NCBI GenBank assembly: GCA_963728165.1
Contig: CAVSIY010000004.1
Location: 124,001-188,000, forward strand
Origin: Hyphomicrobium_A sp963728165
GTDB lineage: Bacteria; Pseudomonadota; Alphaproteobacteria; Rhizobiales; Hyphomicrobiaceae
Length of the DNA: 64,000 bases
Direction of reading: 5' to 3'
The translations under genes and the position numbers were made by a program. The notes under the pieces are model-generated. The model saw only the letters and a program-made list of their open reading frames with translations. It was not told the DNA's origin and did no database searches. This document shows, piece by piece, positions 7,926 through 15,553 of the stretch (positions are counted from its first letter, which is position 1; every line of letters begins with the position of its first letter).

Positions 7926-8642
7926 TCAAGTTCTGACGTCGATCTGCCGCGAAACGATGGCGGCGAACTCGTCGGCAAAGGCCTCCAGCCGGTGGCTGAT
8001 CGCAGCTGAGTCGGCGGAGTACTTGTTGTAGAAGATGACCGCAGGGATGGCGGCGAGCAGTCCCAAAGCGGTGGCGAACAGCGCTTCGGCGATGCCCGGC
8101 GCCACCACGGAGAGGTTGGTGTTCTTCGATACCGCGATCGCCTGGAAGCTGGTCATGATGCCCCAAACCGTGCCGAACAGGCCGACGAAGGGCGCGGTCG
8201 CGCCCACCGTTGCGAGGAACAAGAGGCGGCGGTCGAGCCGCTCCATCTCGCGGCTGATGGTCACGTCCATCACCTTCTCGACGCGCAGCTGGATACCGCC
8301 GAGCGCGCGGATATTGCCCTCGACCGACCGCTTCCACTCGCGCATGGCCGCGACGAACAAGGCGGCCATAGTGATGGGCTTGGTGCGCGAGAGCGCATTG
8401 TAGAGCTCGTCCAGCGACTGGCCCGACCAGAACATGTGCTCGAAGCGGTCGGACTCGGTGCGGGCGCGGCGGAAGGCGAAGAACTTCTCAACCACGATCG
8501 CCCACGACCAGATGGAGGCCAGCAGCAGGCCGGCCATCACGAACTGCACGATGAAGGAGGCGTGCAGGAAAAGCTCGAGGAAGGAGAAGCCGCCCACCGT
8601 CGCGGGACCGATGGCTTCCTGGGCAAGATCGGTGGGGTTCAT
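7926..8642 (-). CDS. tolQ: Tol-Pal proton channel protein TolQ
   Basis: MotA/TolQ/ExbB-family stator. 238 aa from ATG 8642, chosen because MNPTDLAQEAIGP is the typical start; the upstream extension is non-homologous. Three membrane helices: one near residues 20-45 (LHASFIVQFVMAGLLLASIW) and two later (FLATVGATAPFVGLFGTVWG; ALGLLAAIPAVIFYN). The TVGATAPFVGLFGTVWGIM signature contains the conserved Thr/Gly residues lining the proton path. First gene of tolQRAB here; its usual upstream neighbour ybgC is 5.3 kb away. Confidence 0.95.
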   Translation of the reverse strand: MNPTDLAQEAIGPATVGGFSFLELFLHASFIVQFVMAGLLLASIWSWAIVVEKFFAFRRARTESDRFEHMFWSGQSLDELYNALSRTKPITMAALFVAAMREWKRSVEGNIRALGGIQLRVEKVMDVTISREMERLDRRLLFLATVGATAPFVGLFGTVWGIMTSFQAIAVSKNTNLSVVAPGIAEALFATALGLLAAIPAVIFYNKYSADSAAISHRLEAFADEFAAIVSRQIDVRT

Positions 8643-8893
8643 TTGCGTTTCCGTGGTCGTGGGAGGGGAAAGCGAGGCTCGGACGCGCCGAACGGCTTGC
8701 CCGACCCGGCACGCGCAGTCAAAGGCGACATTGGCGCGCTTCGCCCGCGTCCCCAAGTGGGCATGTTGCCTCGCAATATGACCAAACGGAGGCTCCAAGG
8801 CACGCGAAAGACGGCCCGGATGCGGCGTTTATCAACCGTGACAGCGCGATGACGGGCGCCAGCGCTCGCCGCCGCGGGAGCTCTGGATACGCG

Positions 8894-9175
8894 CTATTTG
8901 CGCTCCTGGTCGCGCTGCCAATAGACGAACAGCACAGTCACCACCGCCGTCAGCACCATCGTCGCCAGGATATCGGTGCGATTGATGAAGGCGAGCCAGA
9001 CATCCCAGCCCTGCAGCGGCTTGCCCTTGGCCAAGAGGAAGCCGTTGCCGACGACGATCGCCAGCGCGACCATCGCCGTGAGCCCCACGGCGATCGCCAC
9101 CTGCAGGGTTCTCTTGAAGGCGCGCGGGACAGAGACTTTTTTGCCCCTCATCGCCAGTATCGTCTTGTCAGCCAT
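8894..9175 (-). CDS. Small two-helix membrane protein, unknown
   Basis: 93 aa from ATG 9175, which has GGGAG 9 bp upstream; a longer start at 9229 is possible. Basic N-terminus (MRGKKVSVPRAFKRT), then two predicted membrane helices (LQVAIAVGLTAMVALAIVVG and a second one, ATMVLTAVVTVLFVYW), ending in charged QRDQERK. No family recognised. It sits alone between tolQ and the carbonic anhydrase remnant, in the stretch inserted between ybgC and tolQ. Confidence 0.6.
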   Translation of the reverse strand: MADKTILAMRGKKVSVPRAFKRTLQVAIAVGLTAMVALAIVVGNGFLLAKGKPLQGWDVWLAFINRTDILATMVLTAVVTVLFVYWQRDQERK

Positions 9176-9261
9176 GGCGTAGATCTCCCGCTGCTGACGC
9201 CGAAAGTTAACTGATTCGGGGTTTGACACAGACTGATGGCAAGACTTTGCCGCTCAGCTCC

Positions 9262-9480
9262 CTAAGCGCCCGCCATCTCCAAAAGCCCGAGCCACTCGCC
9301 GCTCGCGGGATCATAGGCCGAGAGCGCGCCCACTTCCATATCGTAGAGCCAGCCGTGAATGTTGAGGCGCCCGGCCGCCACGCCCTCGCGCACCAGAGCA
9401 TACGTCATCAGGTTGTTCGGGCGTCCTTCTCGGTGGTCACGCAGTCCCTCCCAACAACGCCACTCACGCAAACGGGCCAT
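9262..9480 (-). pseudogene. Remnant of a beta-carbonic anhydrase (C-terminal part)
   Basis: The frame reads NNLMTYALVREGVAAGRLNI, then HGWLYDMEVGALSAYDPASG, which matches the C-terminal strand region of beta-class carbonic anhydrases (pattern NL-x-T-x-P/A-x-V, G-x-L-x-HGW-x-Y/F-D). The upstream zinc-binding part (CxDSR and HxxC) is absent; the sequence before NNLM is unrelated. It is therefore a 3' fragment of a lost gene, not a functional enzyme. Confidence reflects a short but recognisable match. Confidence 0.5.
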
Positions 9481-9522
9481 ATTCGATTGCGCCCCAGCAC
9501 TTGTCCATGACCATATGAGGCA

Positions 9523-10872
9523 TCAAAGCGAAGGTAGCACGACGCGGATGCGGGCGCCGCCCCGGGGGGCGGCGTCGGCGCTGATGCGCCCGCCGTGCGC
9601 TTCGACGATCGCGCGCGCAATGGCGAGCCCGAGGCCGGCCCCGCCCGTCTCGCGGCTGCGCGACGGCTCGATCCGGTAGAAGGGCTCAAACACCGTCGAG
9701 CGCTCGAGCGGTGGGATGCCGGGTCCATTGTCGTCGACCAGGACGATGACGTCGGCGGCGCTGCGCTCGAGCGCAACCTCGGCCGAGGTCCCGTAGCGCA
9801 GCGCGTTGTCGATGAGATTTGCGAACAGGCGGCGCAACGCGACCGCGTCGCCGCGCACGTTCGCCGGTCCCGGAGCCGCGACGTGCAAGCGCAAGCGCGC
9901 ATCCTTGCGGTCGGCGATCTGGTGGGCAAGCAGCTGTGCAACGTCCACCTCATCGCGCCGCTCCGAAACGGCGGCGCCGCGCGCCAAGGCCAGAGCGTCC
10001 TCGATCAGCGACGTCATGTCTTCGAGATCGTGCACCGCGCGCTCCTTCTGGGCGGGGTCGGTGATCGCCTCGATGCGCAGGCGCAGCCGCGTCAGGAACG
10101 TCTTCAAGTCGTGCGAGATGGCGCCGAGCAGGATGGTGCGGCCCTTGACCAGGGCCGCGATGCGCTCCTGCATGTCGTTGACGGCGGCGATCAGGCGGCG
10201 GATCTCGGGCGCACCGCGCGCCTCCACCGGATCGGGGACCGCGCCGTCGGCAAAGCGCGCCACCGAGCCAGCGAGCCGGCGCAAAGGCCGCGCCTCGCGC
10301 ATGATGGCGATGATCGCCGCGAGCCCGACGAGCGCGCCGAGCGCCCCGATCGTGAAACCCGGCGGCATGCCCCAGATGCGCGGGCCGATGTCGCCGCGGC
10401 TCTCCAGCACCGCGTAGCCGCCCGTGCTGAGGCCGATCGCGACCTCCAGCGGCTCGCGCGAGGCAAGCCAGTATTGTCCCAATCGCAGCTGGCGCCAGCG
10501 CGGGATCGCTTCCGGCGCCAGCATCGCGATCACCTCGCGGCCGCCCACCTCGGCGAAGTATTGCGCGATGACGCGCTCGATCACGGGAAGGCGCTCCATG
10601 CGCGGGCCAGGCGACGGCGGCTCGGCGCTGAAGGAGACCTTGAGCGAATCCGAGCTCAAGGCCTTGAGCGCGGTCTCGCGGCGCCCTGGCGGCGTGTGCT
10701 CCAGGACCTCGACGATGGCGGCCGCGCGCTCCGGCAACAGCATGGACGTCGAATCGACCGCGCCGCGCTTGCGCGCCATGTATCCAAGGCCCGTGCTGAG
10801 CGCCAGCATGGCGAGAAGCGCCAGCAGCACGATCGCCATGATGCGGCCTGAAAAGCCGAGGCGGCCCAGCAC
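9523..10872 (-). CDS. Sensor histidine kinase of a two-component system
   Basis: 449 aa, GTG start at 10872, one base after the response-regulator stop, so the pair is co-translated. Layout: membrane helix 1 (residues 11-30), periplasmic loop, helix 2 (about 173-191), HAMP region, phosphoacceptor motif GAISHDLKTFLTRLRLR with His254, N-box FANLIDNALRYG, G1 box DDNGPGIP and G2 box GGAGLGLAIA. EnvZ/OmpR-type architecture. The signal cannot be told; the periplasmic loop (about 140 aa) has no recognised domain. The divergent small secreted protein at 11745 is a candidate target. Confidence 0.92.
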   Translation of the reverse strand: MLGRLGFSGRIMAIVLLALLAMLALSTGLGYMARKRGAVDSTSMLLPERAAAIVEVLEHTPPGRRETALKALSSDSLKVSFSAEPPSPGPRMERLPVIERVIAQYFAEVGGREVIAMLAPEAIPRWRQLRLGQYWLASREPLEVAIGLSTGGYAVLESRGDIGPRIWGMPPGFTIGALGALVGLAAIIAIMREARPLRRLAGSVARFADGAVPDPVEARGAPEIRRLIAAVNDMQERIAALVKGRTILLGAISHDLKTFLTRLRLRIEAITDPAQKERAVHDLEDMTSLIEDALALARGAAVSERRDEVDVAQLLAHQIADRKDARLRLHVAAPGPANVRGDAVALRRLFANLIDNALRYGTSAEVALERSAADVIVLVDDNGPGIPPLERSTVFEPFYRIEPSRSRETGGAGLGLAIARAIVEAHGGRISADAAPRGGARIRVVLPSL

Positions 10873-10873
10873 G

Positions 10874-11584
10874 TCAGCGCTCCTCGACCGCCACGCACAG
10901 CATGTAGCCGGCGTTGCGCACGGTCTTGATGATCGGCTCGGCGCCCGCCTCGATCTTCTTGCGCAGGCGGCTCACCTGCACGTCGATGGTGCGGTCTAAG
11001 GGAACGGCGCGCCGCCCGCGCGTCCAGTCCATGAGCTGCTCGCGCGAGAGCACACGCTGCGGCCGCGTCACGAAGCACTCCAAGAGGTCGAACTCGGCGC
11101 TCGTCAACGCGATCTCGCCGCTCGCCGCATGCACGGCCGAGCGCGCCTCCAGATCGATTAGGATATCGCCGATGGCAAGGCGGCGGCGCGCGACCGGCTC
11201 GGGCTCGCGCCGGCGCAGGATGGCGCGGATGCGCGCGACGAGCTCGCGCGGGTTGAACGGTTTGCCGAGATAGTCGTCGGCGCCCATCTCCAGCCCGACG
11301 ATGCGGTCGATGTCCTCCGAGCGCGCAGTCAGCATCAGGATCGGCACGCGCGAGGATGCCCGCAGGCGCCGGCACAAGCTCAAGCCGTCCTCGCCGGGGA
11401 GCATGATGTCGAGCACGATCAGGTCGGGCTCGCCGATCATCGAGAGGAAGCGGTCGAGCGCGGCGCCGCCGTCGCCCACGTCGACGCGAAAGCCCTGCCG
11501 CTGCAGGTAGTCCTGCACGAGAGTGCGGATCTCGGCGTCGTCCTCGATGACGAGGATGCGGGGGCGATCGGGGCTTGCGGACAT
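10874..11584 (-). CDS. OmpR-family response regulator
   Basis: 236 aa from ATG 11584. Receiver domain (residues 9-120) with acidic pair EDD, phosphoacceptor Asp59 in LIVLDIMLPGEDG, conserved Thr in LMLTAR and Lys in YLGKPF. The C-terminal winged helix has LTSAEFDLLECFVTRPQRVL, SREQLMDWTRGR and the DNA-recognition segment RTIDVQVSRLRKKIE. It partners the downstream histidine kinase. The 160 bp between it and the divergent gene at 11745 is the natural place for an operator, but I see no clear repeat there. Confidence 0.94.
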   Translation of the reverse strand: MSASPDRPRILVIEDDAEIRTLVQDYLQRQGFRVDVGDGGAALDRFLSMIGEPDLIVLDIMLPGEDGLSLCRRLRASSRVPILMLTARSEDIDRIVGLEMGADDYLGKPFNPRELVARIRAILRRREPEPVARRRLAIGDILIDLEARSAVHAASGEIALTSAEFDLLECFVTRPQRVLSREQLMDWTRGRRAVPLDRTIDVQVSRLRKKIEAGAEPIIKTVRNAGYMLCVAVEER

Positions 11585-11744
11585 GGGCGTCAGCATAGGC
11601 TGCCGCCAAAGCGCGGCAATTGCGCGACCGCGCCGGTTACAAAACGTTACACCCCGACCCGGTTTGCGAAAAAGGCCGGCAACGTCGCAAGCCCAGTCTT
11701 CCTCTCGGGCGCCGCTCATGGCGTCGGACAGAGGAGACTGGATC

Positions 11745-12065
11745 ATGAAAGGTAACCTTACCCCCGTGCTCGGCGCGGCAGCGCTTCTAGCCGTCGCGCT
11801 CGCAGCCACGCCGGCGTCGGCCGGCGGCTGGTCGCGCTCGGGCGGCGGCGTCGGTGCTTACGGCCGCACGTGGAGCTCGCACGGCAGCGGGAGCTGCTAC
11901 GGCGGCAGCTGCTCTTCGCAGCAGGCGTTCACGGGGCCGCGCGGCGGTGTGACCACGCGCTCGGGCGCGACCGACTGCGCGGGCGGGACCTGCAATCACT
12001 CCGCGACGATCACCGGGCCCTACGGCGGCACCACAACGCGCAACTCGAGCTGGACCCGCTACTGA
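11745..12065 (+). CDS. Small secreted Gly/Ser/Cys-rich repeat protein
   Basis: 106 aa with GAGGAG 8 bp before ATG. Signal peptide (MKGNLTPVLGAAALLAVALA then ATPASA), then a Gly/Ser-rich mature chain containing two imperfect repeats: one with CYGGSCSSQQAFTGPRGGVT and one with CAGGTCNHSATITGPYGGTT. Each repeat has a Cys-x3/4-Cys pair and ends in GPxGG-x-T-T-R. Function unknown; could bind metal or form disulfides in the periplasm. It is divergent from the two-component system and may be controlled by it. Confidence 0.75.
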   Translation: MKGNLTPVLGAAALLAVALAATPASAGGWSRSGGGVGAYGRTWSSHGSGSCYGGSCSSQQAFTGPRGGVTTRSGATDCAGGTCNHSATITGPYGGTTTRNSSWTRY

Positions 12066-12069
12066 GCCT

Positions 12070-12145
12070 GCCCCCTCTCCGTCGTAGCTGGGCACGGCTT
12101 CGCCATGACGCTGGGCATGGCTCCGCCATGACGGGGGAGAGGGGA
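12070..12145. repeat. REP-like intergenic palindrome (copy 1)
   Basis: Outer arms CCCCTCTCCGTC and GACGGGGGAGAGGGG enclose two short copies of a GGC-TTC/TCC-GCCATGACG unit. The CATGGCTCCGCCATGACGG segment recurs at 32878-32927, and the outer arms resemble those at 45009-45068. It lies between two plus-strand genes for secreted proteins and may act as a transcript-stabilising or terminating hairpin. Confidence 0.6.
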
Positions 12146-12180
12146 TCTCAGATTTTGACACATGAATAGGGAGACCTCGG

Positions 12181-12519
12181 ATGACCGCCTCCACACCAAC
12201 CCTTTGGACGACGCTGCGCGACTTCACCGCCGTGGTCGTGCTGTGCATCACCGCGGCAATCGCCCTCTACGCGCTGGCGACACCGGTGCGCGCTGAATCG
12301 CTACCGCCCTATCCGCCGCGTGGCGGCTACGACAACGGCTACGACCGGCGCCCCGAGCCTGCCTGGATCGCCTGCCGGCCCGATGTGCGCCGCTACTGCC
12401 CCAACGTCCTGCCGGGTGGCGGCCGCGTGCTGTCGTGCCTCGCCGGCAACAAGGACCGCCTCACCTACGGCTGCCGCGACGCGCTGCTGCGCGCCCAAGC
12501 CTACTACTGGGGCCGCTGA
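12181..12519 (+). CDS. Secreted cysteine-rich-repeat protein
   Basis: 112 aa. N-terminal hydrophobic segment (FTAVVVLCITAAIALYALAT) ending near PVRAE, a Pro/Tyr/Gly linker, then a single Cys-rich repeat: CRPDVRRYCPNVLPGGGRVL, then SCLAGNKDRLTYGCRDALL. This pattern (C-x2-D-x3-YC-x4-PGGGR-x2-CL-x-x-N-x3-L-x3-C) is the Golgi/GLG1-type cysteine-rich repeat found in many alphaproteobacterial exported proteins. Two disulfides are likely. Function unknown. It precedes the hydroxylase by 26 bp. Confidence 0.75.
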   Translation: MTASTPTLWTTLRDFTAVVVLCITAAIALYALATPVRAESLPPYPPRGGYDNGYDRRPEPAWIACRPDVRRYCPNVLPGGGRVLSCLAGNKDRLTYGCRDALLRAQAYYWGR

Positions 12520-12545
12520 GCCCGGCGCGACGCAAGGAGGCCCTC

Positions 12546-13385
12546 ATGCCCGATCTGACACAGGTTGCGCCGGTCATGCGCCCGATGGGTGCGTTCCTGA
12601 CGCTCACGCTGATCTTCATTGTGGCCGAGTATGCCTATGCGCGTCTCTCCCATCACGACGAGGACCATGACCTGCGCGAGACGGCCGCCTCGGTCGGCGT
12701 TGCGCTCGGAAATTTCGCCATCCGAACGCTCGAGGGCGCCCTCGCGGCGCTGCCCTTCGTGCTCCTCTACCACTACCGTCTGTTCGACATTCCCTTGAAC
12801 ACGGCGTGGAGCTGGGCTGCGCTCTTTCTCGGCACCGAGCTCGCCTACTACTGGTTCCACCGCGCCTCTCACCGCGTGCGCTGGCTGTGGGCGACGCACG
12901 CGGTGCACCACTCGGCCACGCACTTCAATCTGTCGGCCGCGGTGCGGCTCGGTTGGACCGGACAATTGACGGGCGCGTTCGTGTTCTTCCTGCCGCTCGC
13001 CTGGATCGGCTTCTCGCCGGTCGCCATCGGCGCCATGCTGTCGGCGGGGCTGCTCTACCAGTTCTTCCTGCACACGGCCCTGCCCGTGCGCCTCGGGCCG
13101 CTCGAATGGATCCTCAACACGCCGGCGCACCACCGCGTGCATCACGCGTGCAACGAAACATGCCTCGACAAGAACTACGGCTCGGTGCTGATCGTGTTCG
13201 ACCGATTGTTCGGCACGTTCGCCGCGCCGCCGCAACACGAGCCGCTGCGCTTCGGATTGAAAGGGCGTGCGCCGAGCCACAACCCGTTGGTGATCGCGTT
13301 GGGAGAATGGCGCCATCTTCTGCGCGATGCTGCGCGCACCAAAGGTGCACGCGCCAAGCTCAAGGTGCTGTTCGGCGCGCCGTGA
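12546..13385 (+). CDS. Sterol desaturase/fatty acid hydroxylase family protein
   Basis: 279 aa, AGGAGG upstream (cgcAAGGAGGccctc before ATG). Membrane di-iron enzyme with the characteristic histidine clusters HRASH, HAVHH and HHRVHH, plus several membrane helices (FLTLTLIFIVAEYAYA; FVFFLPLAWIGFSPVAIGAM). Members hydroxylate or desaturate sterols, fatty acids, hopanoid- or carotenoid-like lipids; the substrate here cannot be told. All eight expected histidines appear present, so it is probably active. The gene before it encodes a secreted Cys-rich protein and may be co-transcribed. Confidence 0.88.
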   Translation: MPDLTQVAPVMRPMGAFLTLTLIFIVAEYAYARLSHHDEDHDLRETAASVGVALGNFAIRTLEGALAALPFVLLYHYRLFDIPLNTAWSWAALFLGTELAYYWFHRASHRVRWLWATHAVHHSATHFNLSAAVRLGWTGQLTGAFVFFLPLAWIGFSPVAIGAMLSAGLLYQFFLHTALPVRLGPLEWILNTPAHHRVHHACNETCLDKNYGSVLIVFDRLFGTFAAPPQHEPLRFGLKGRAPSHNPLVIALGEWRHLLRDAARTKGARAKLKVLFGAP

Positions 13386-13404
13386 GAGGTTGCAAAGATC
13401 GCAC

Positions 13405-13456
13405 AACAAGAAACGCGCCTGCGCGCTGCGGACGAGGCCGGGCGCGGCAGGCGCGT
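13405..13456 (-). terminator. Inverted repeat between convergent genes
   Basis: Perfect 10-bp arms ACGCGCCTGC (13413-13422) and GCAGGCGCGT (13447-13456). Read on the minus strand, the hairpin is followed by TTTCTTGTTG, a U-rich tail, so it most likely terminates the HU gene transcript; it may also stop transcripts arriving from the hydroxylase gene. Confidence 0.6.
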
Positions 13457-13484
13457 CAACTCTTGCGTAGTGGAGCCGAGCCGG

Positions 13485-13799
13485 TCAGATCGCTTCTTTC
13501 AGATCCTTGGCGGCGCGGAAGGCAACCTTCTTGGAGGCCTTGATCTTGATCGGCTCGCCGGTTGCCGGGTTGCGGCCCATGCGTGCGGGCCGCTTCCTGA
13601 CCTGCAGCACGCCGAGGCCGGCGATACGGATCTTGTCACCCCGCTTCAGGTGCTTGGTGATCATCGTGACCATGTCCTCGAGCACGGCGATGCCCTGCTT
13701 TTTCGGAATTTCGTGCGCCTCGGCGAGCGCGGCCCCGATGTGGCGCAGCGTGACGGTGTCGATCTTCGGAGCGGTTTTTGTAGCGGTTTTTTCAGCCAT
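13485..13799 (-). CDS. HU/IHF-family DNA-binding protein
   Basis: 104 aa. The fold is recognisable from LRHIGAALAEAHEIPKKQGI, KRGDKIRIAGLGVLQVRKRP and the beta-arm signature ARMGRNPATGEPIKI, followed by ASKKVAFRAAKDLKEAI. The N-terminus carries an additional Ala/Thr/Lys leader of about ten residues, and the protein is slightly longer than classical HU (90 aa). Nucleoid protein bending DNA non-specifically. Cannot be assigned to HupA/HupB or IHF with certainty; GRNP arm favours HU. Same strand as ybgC but separated by 170 bp. Confidence 0.9.
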   Translation of the reverse strand: MAEKTATKTAPKIDTVTLRHIGAALAEAHEIPKKQGIAVLEDMVTMITKHLKRGDKIRIAGLGVLQVRKRPARMGRNPATGEPIKIKASKKVAFRAAKDLKEAI

Positions 13800-13967
13800 C
13801 GGATTTCCCTCAGAATCAGCTTGAATCGGCGAATGTTACCTCAGCCGCATCGGCTATAGTGTCGTCAACGGGCCCCGCGCAAGGGGAATTATGCCGCGAA
13901 TCACCGCGGTTTTACGGGAAAACTTGCAACTTTGGCGCCCCTGGCGGCTCCCGGGCGGCAAGTCGGC

Positions 13968-14456
13968 TTACGACGGGGCCGACTGGGCGAACGCCTGCCG
14001 CAGGGCGTTGGAGATGCGCAGGGGCTTGCCCGAGACCGAGATCAGCACCACCGTCACCTCCGCCTCGGCCAGAGGGATTTCGTCGCGCGTCACCGTTTGC
14101 GCCAGCGTCAGGCTTGCCGCGCCGACCTCCTTCACCCGGGTTTCGACCACGAGCACCTCGTCGATGCGGGCGGGCTTCAAGAAGTCGAACGCCATGCGAC
14201 GCACCACGAAAGCCGCGGGCTCGGTGCCGCCCGAGCCGTCGATGAGGCGGCGGTGATCGCCGCCGAGCAGGCGCAGGAAATCGGAGCGGCCGCGCTCGCA
14301 CCAGCGCACGTAGCTGGCATGGTAGACGAGACCGGAAAAGTCCGTGTCCTCGAAGTAGACGCGCACCGGCAGCAGGTGGCGCCGGCCCGCGGGGTGCTCC
14401 AGCAGCCGTCCCGCGAGGTCGGGCCAGGAGTGCTTGCTCGTCATATCGCTGGTCAT
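13968..14456 (-). CDS. ybgC: Tol-Pal-associated acyl-CoA thioesterase YbgC
   Basis: 162 aa hotdog-fold thioesterase. Catalytic segment YFEDTDFSGLVYHASYVRWC contains the conserved Asp, and is followed by ERGRSDFLR; VVRRMAFDFLKPARI and VVETRVKEVG are family-typical. YbgC hydrolyses short acyl-CoA or acyl-ACP and is generally encoded next to tolQ; here it is 5.3 kb upstream of tolQ on the same strand, the gap holding the two-component system and hydroxylase genes. Two ATGs 12 bp apart (14456 and 14444) compete; neither has a strong ribosome site. Confidence 0.92.
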   Translation of the reverse strand: MTSDMTSKHSWPDLAGRLLEHPAGRRHLLPVRVYFEDTDFSGLVYHASYVRWCERGRSDFLRLLGGDHRRLIDGSGGTEPAAFVVRRMAFDFLKPARIDEVLVVETRVKEVGAASLTLAQTVTRDEIPLAEAEVTVVLISVSGKPLRISNALRQAFAQSAPS

Positions 14457-14529
14457 GACGCAAGGAGAGCCGATCTCGGCCCCGTTGTCATCCGCTGTCG
14501 ATTGACTTGGTATGCGCGCGGCAAAGGGT

Positions 14530-15441
14530 TTAGGCGGAAAGCTCGACCATGACGATCTCCGGCGGGGAGCCGAAGCGCACGGGCACGCCACTGCAGCCGA
14601 GCCCGCCCGAGACGATGAGGTTGCGGCCCTGCTCCACCACGTGGCCATAGATGTAGCGGTCGCCGAAGCGCGAAGGCACGATCGGCGCGTAGCCGAAGAC
14701 GCGCACCTGCCCGCCGTGCGTGTGGCCGGCGACCGTCAGCGCCACGCGGTCGGGCACGTCTGCGAAGATGTCGGGCTCATGCGCCATGAGAATGACGGGC
14801 GCATCATCGTGCACCTGCGCGAGCGTGCTCGCGAGATCATCGACGCCGAGGTTCTCACCCCACCCGTGCCGCCCGTCGGCTCTGCCCGAGAGTGCCTCCT
14901 GGTCGCCGAGGCCCGAGAGCCAGAACGCGTGCGAGCCCTTTTGCAGACGCAAGCTGTGGTTATGGAATACGGCGATGCCGGCCTTCTCGAGCGCGCGTCC
15001 GGCTTTGGGCAGCACATGCCGGCGCCGCTGTGCCTCGCTGTCCTCCCACCAGTCGTGGTTGCCGAGCACGGCGTGGACGCCTTGCGGGGCTGAAAGTCCG
15101 GCCAGCGCGGCGGCCCAGTCCTTGTGCGCGATCGGATCCGAGTAGCGCCTCATGCCCGCGCCCGACACGTAGTCGCCGAGCAGAAGCACGCAGTCCGGCC
15201 GCAACGTGTTCGTGTGCGCGACGATGCGGCGGATGCGCTCGAGGCCCATCCACGGCTCGCACGCGTGCAGGTCGGCGAGGACGGCGAGCTTCAAGGAGAG
15301 TCCGGCGGGCCACCCGGGCGGCGACAGCCGGTAGTGGGTTACGCCTGTGCCCCAGGTCTCGGCCAAAGCATAGCCGCCGCAGCCGAAACTCCCGGCAACG
15401 GCGGCGCCAAAGCCTTGAAAGAACTGTCTACGCGTGATCAC
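14530..15441 (-). CDS. Tat-exported metallophosphoesterase (YkuE-like)
   Basis: 303 aa. N-terminal TRRQFFQGFGAAVAGSFGCG is a twin-arginine-type signal. Metallophosphoesterase motifs in order: LADLHA (D-x-H), LLLGDYV (GD), GNHDWWEDS (GNHD), a middle His (MAHEPD) and GHTHGGQ. These resemble the YkuE/calcineurin-like subgroup that dephosphorylates or hydrolyses lipid-linked or UDP-diacyl substrates; the substrate here is unknown. The gene lies between ruvB and ybgC, which are directly adjacent in many relatives, so it is an insertion in that junction. Confidence 0.88.
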   Translation of the reverse strand: MITRRQFFQGFGAAVAGSFGCGGYALAETWGTGVTHYRLSPPGWPAGLSLKLAVLADLHACEPWMGLERIRRIVAHTNTLRPDCVLLLGDYVSGAGMRRYSDPIAHKDWAAALAGLSAPQGVHAVLGNHDWWEDSEAQRRRHVLPKAGRALEKAGIAVFHNHSLRLQKGSHAFWLSGLGDQEALSGRADGRHGWGENLGVDDLASTLAQVHDDAPVILMAHEPDIFADVPDRVALTVAGHTHGGQVRVFGYAPIVPSRFGDRYIYGHVVEQGRNLIVSGGLGCSGVPVRFGSPPEIVMVELSA

Positions 15442-15553
15442 TTTCGAGCCAATCCCCCGCGACTTTCAGGCCCGGACGCTAACTTTTGAATTGGTCAATT
15501 TGACGTAGAAGCGTCGCCAAAAGGTGTAGGGCGGCTGCGTCAAATGGTCGGGG

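Noticed and set aside
9595..10851. 418-codon open frame opposite the histidine kinase
   Set aside because: Antisense shadow; Arg/Gln-rich without fold or start context.
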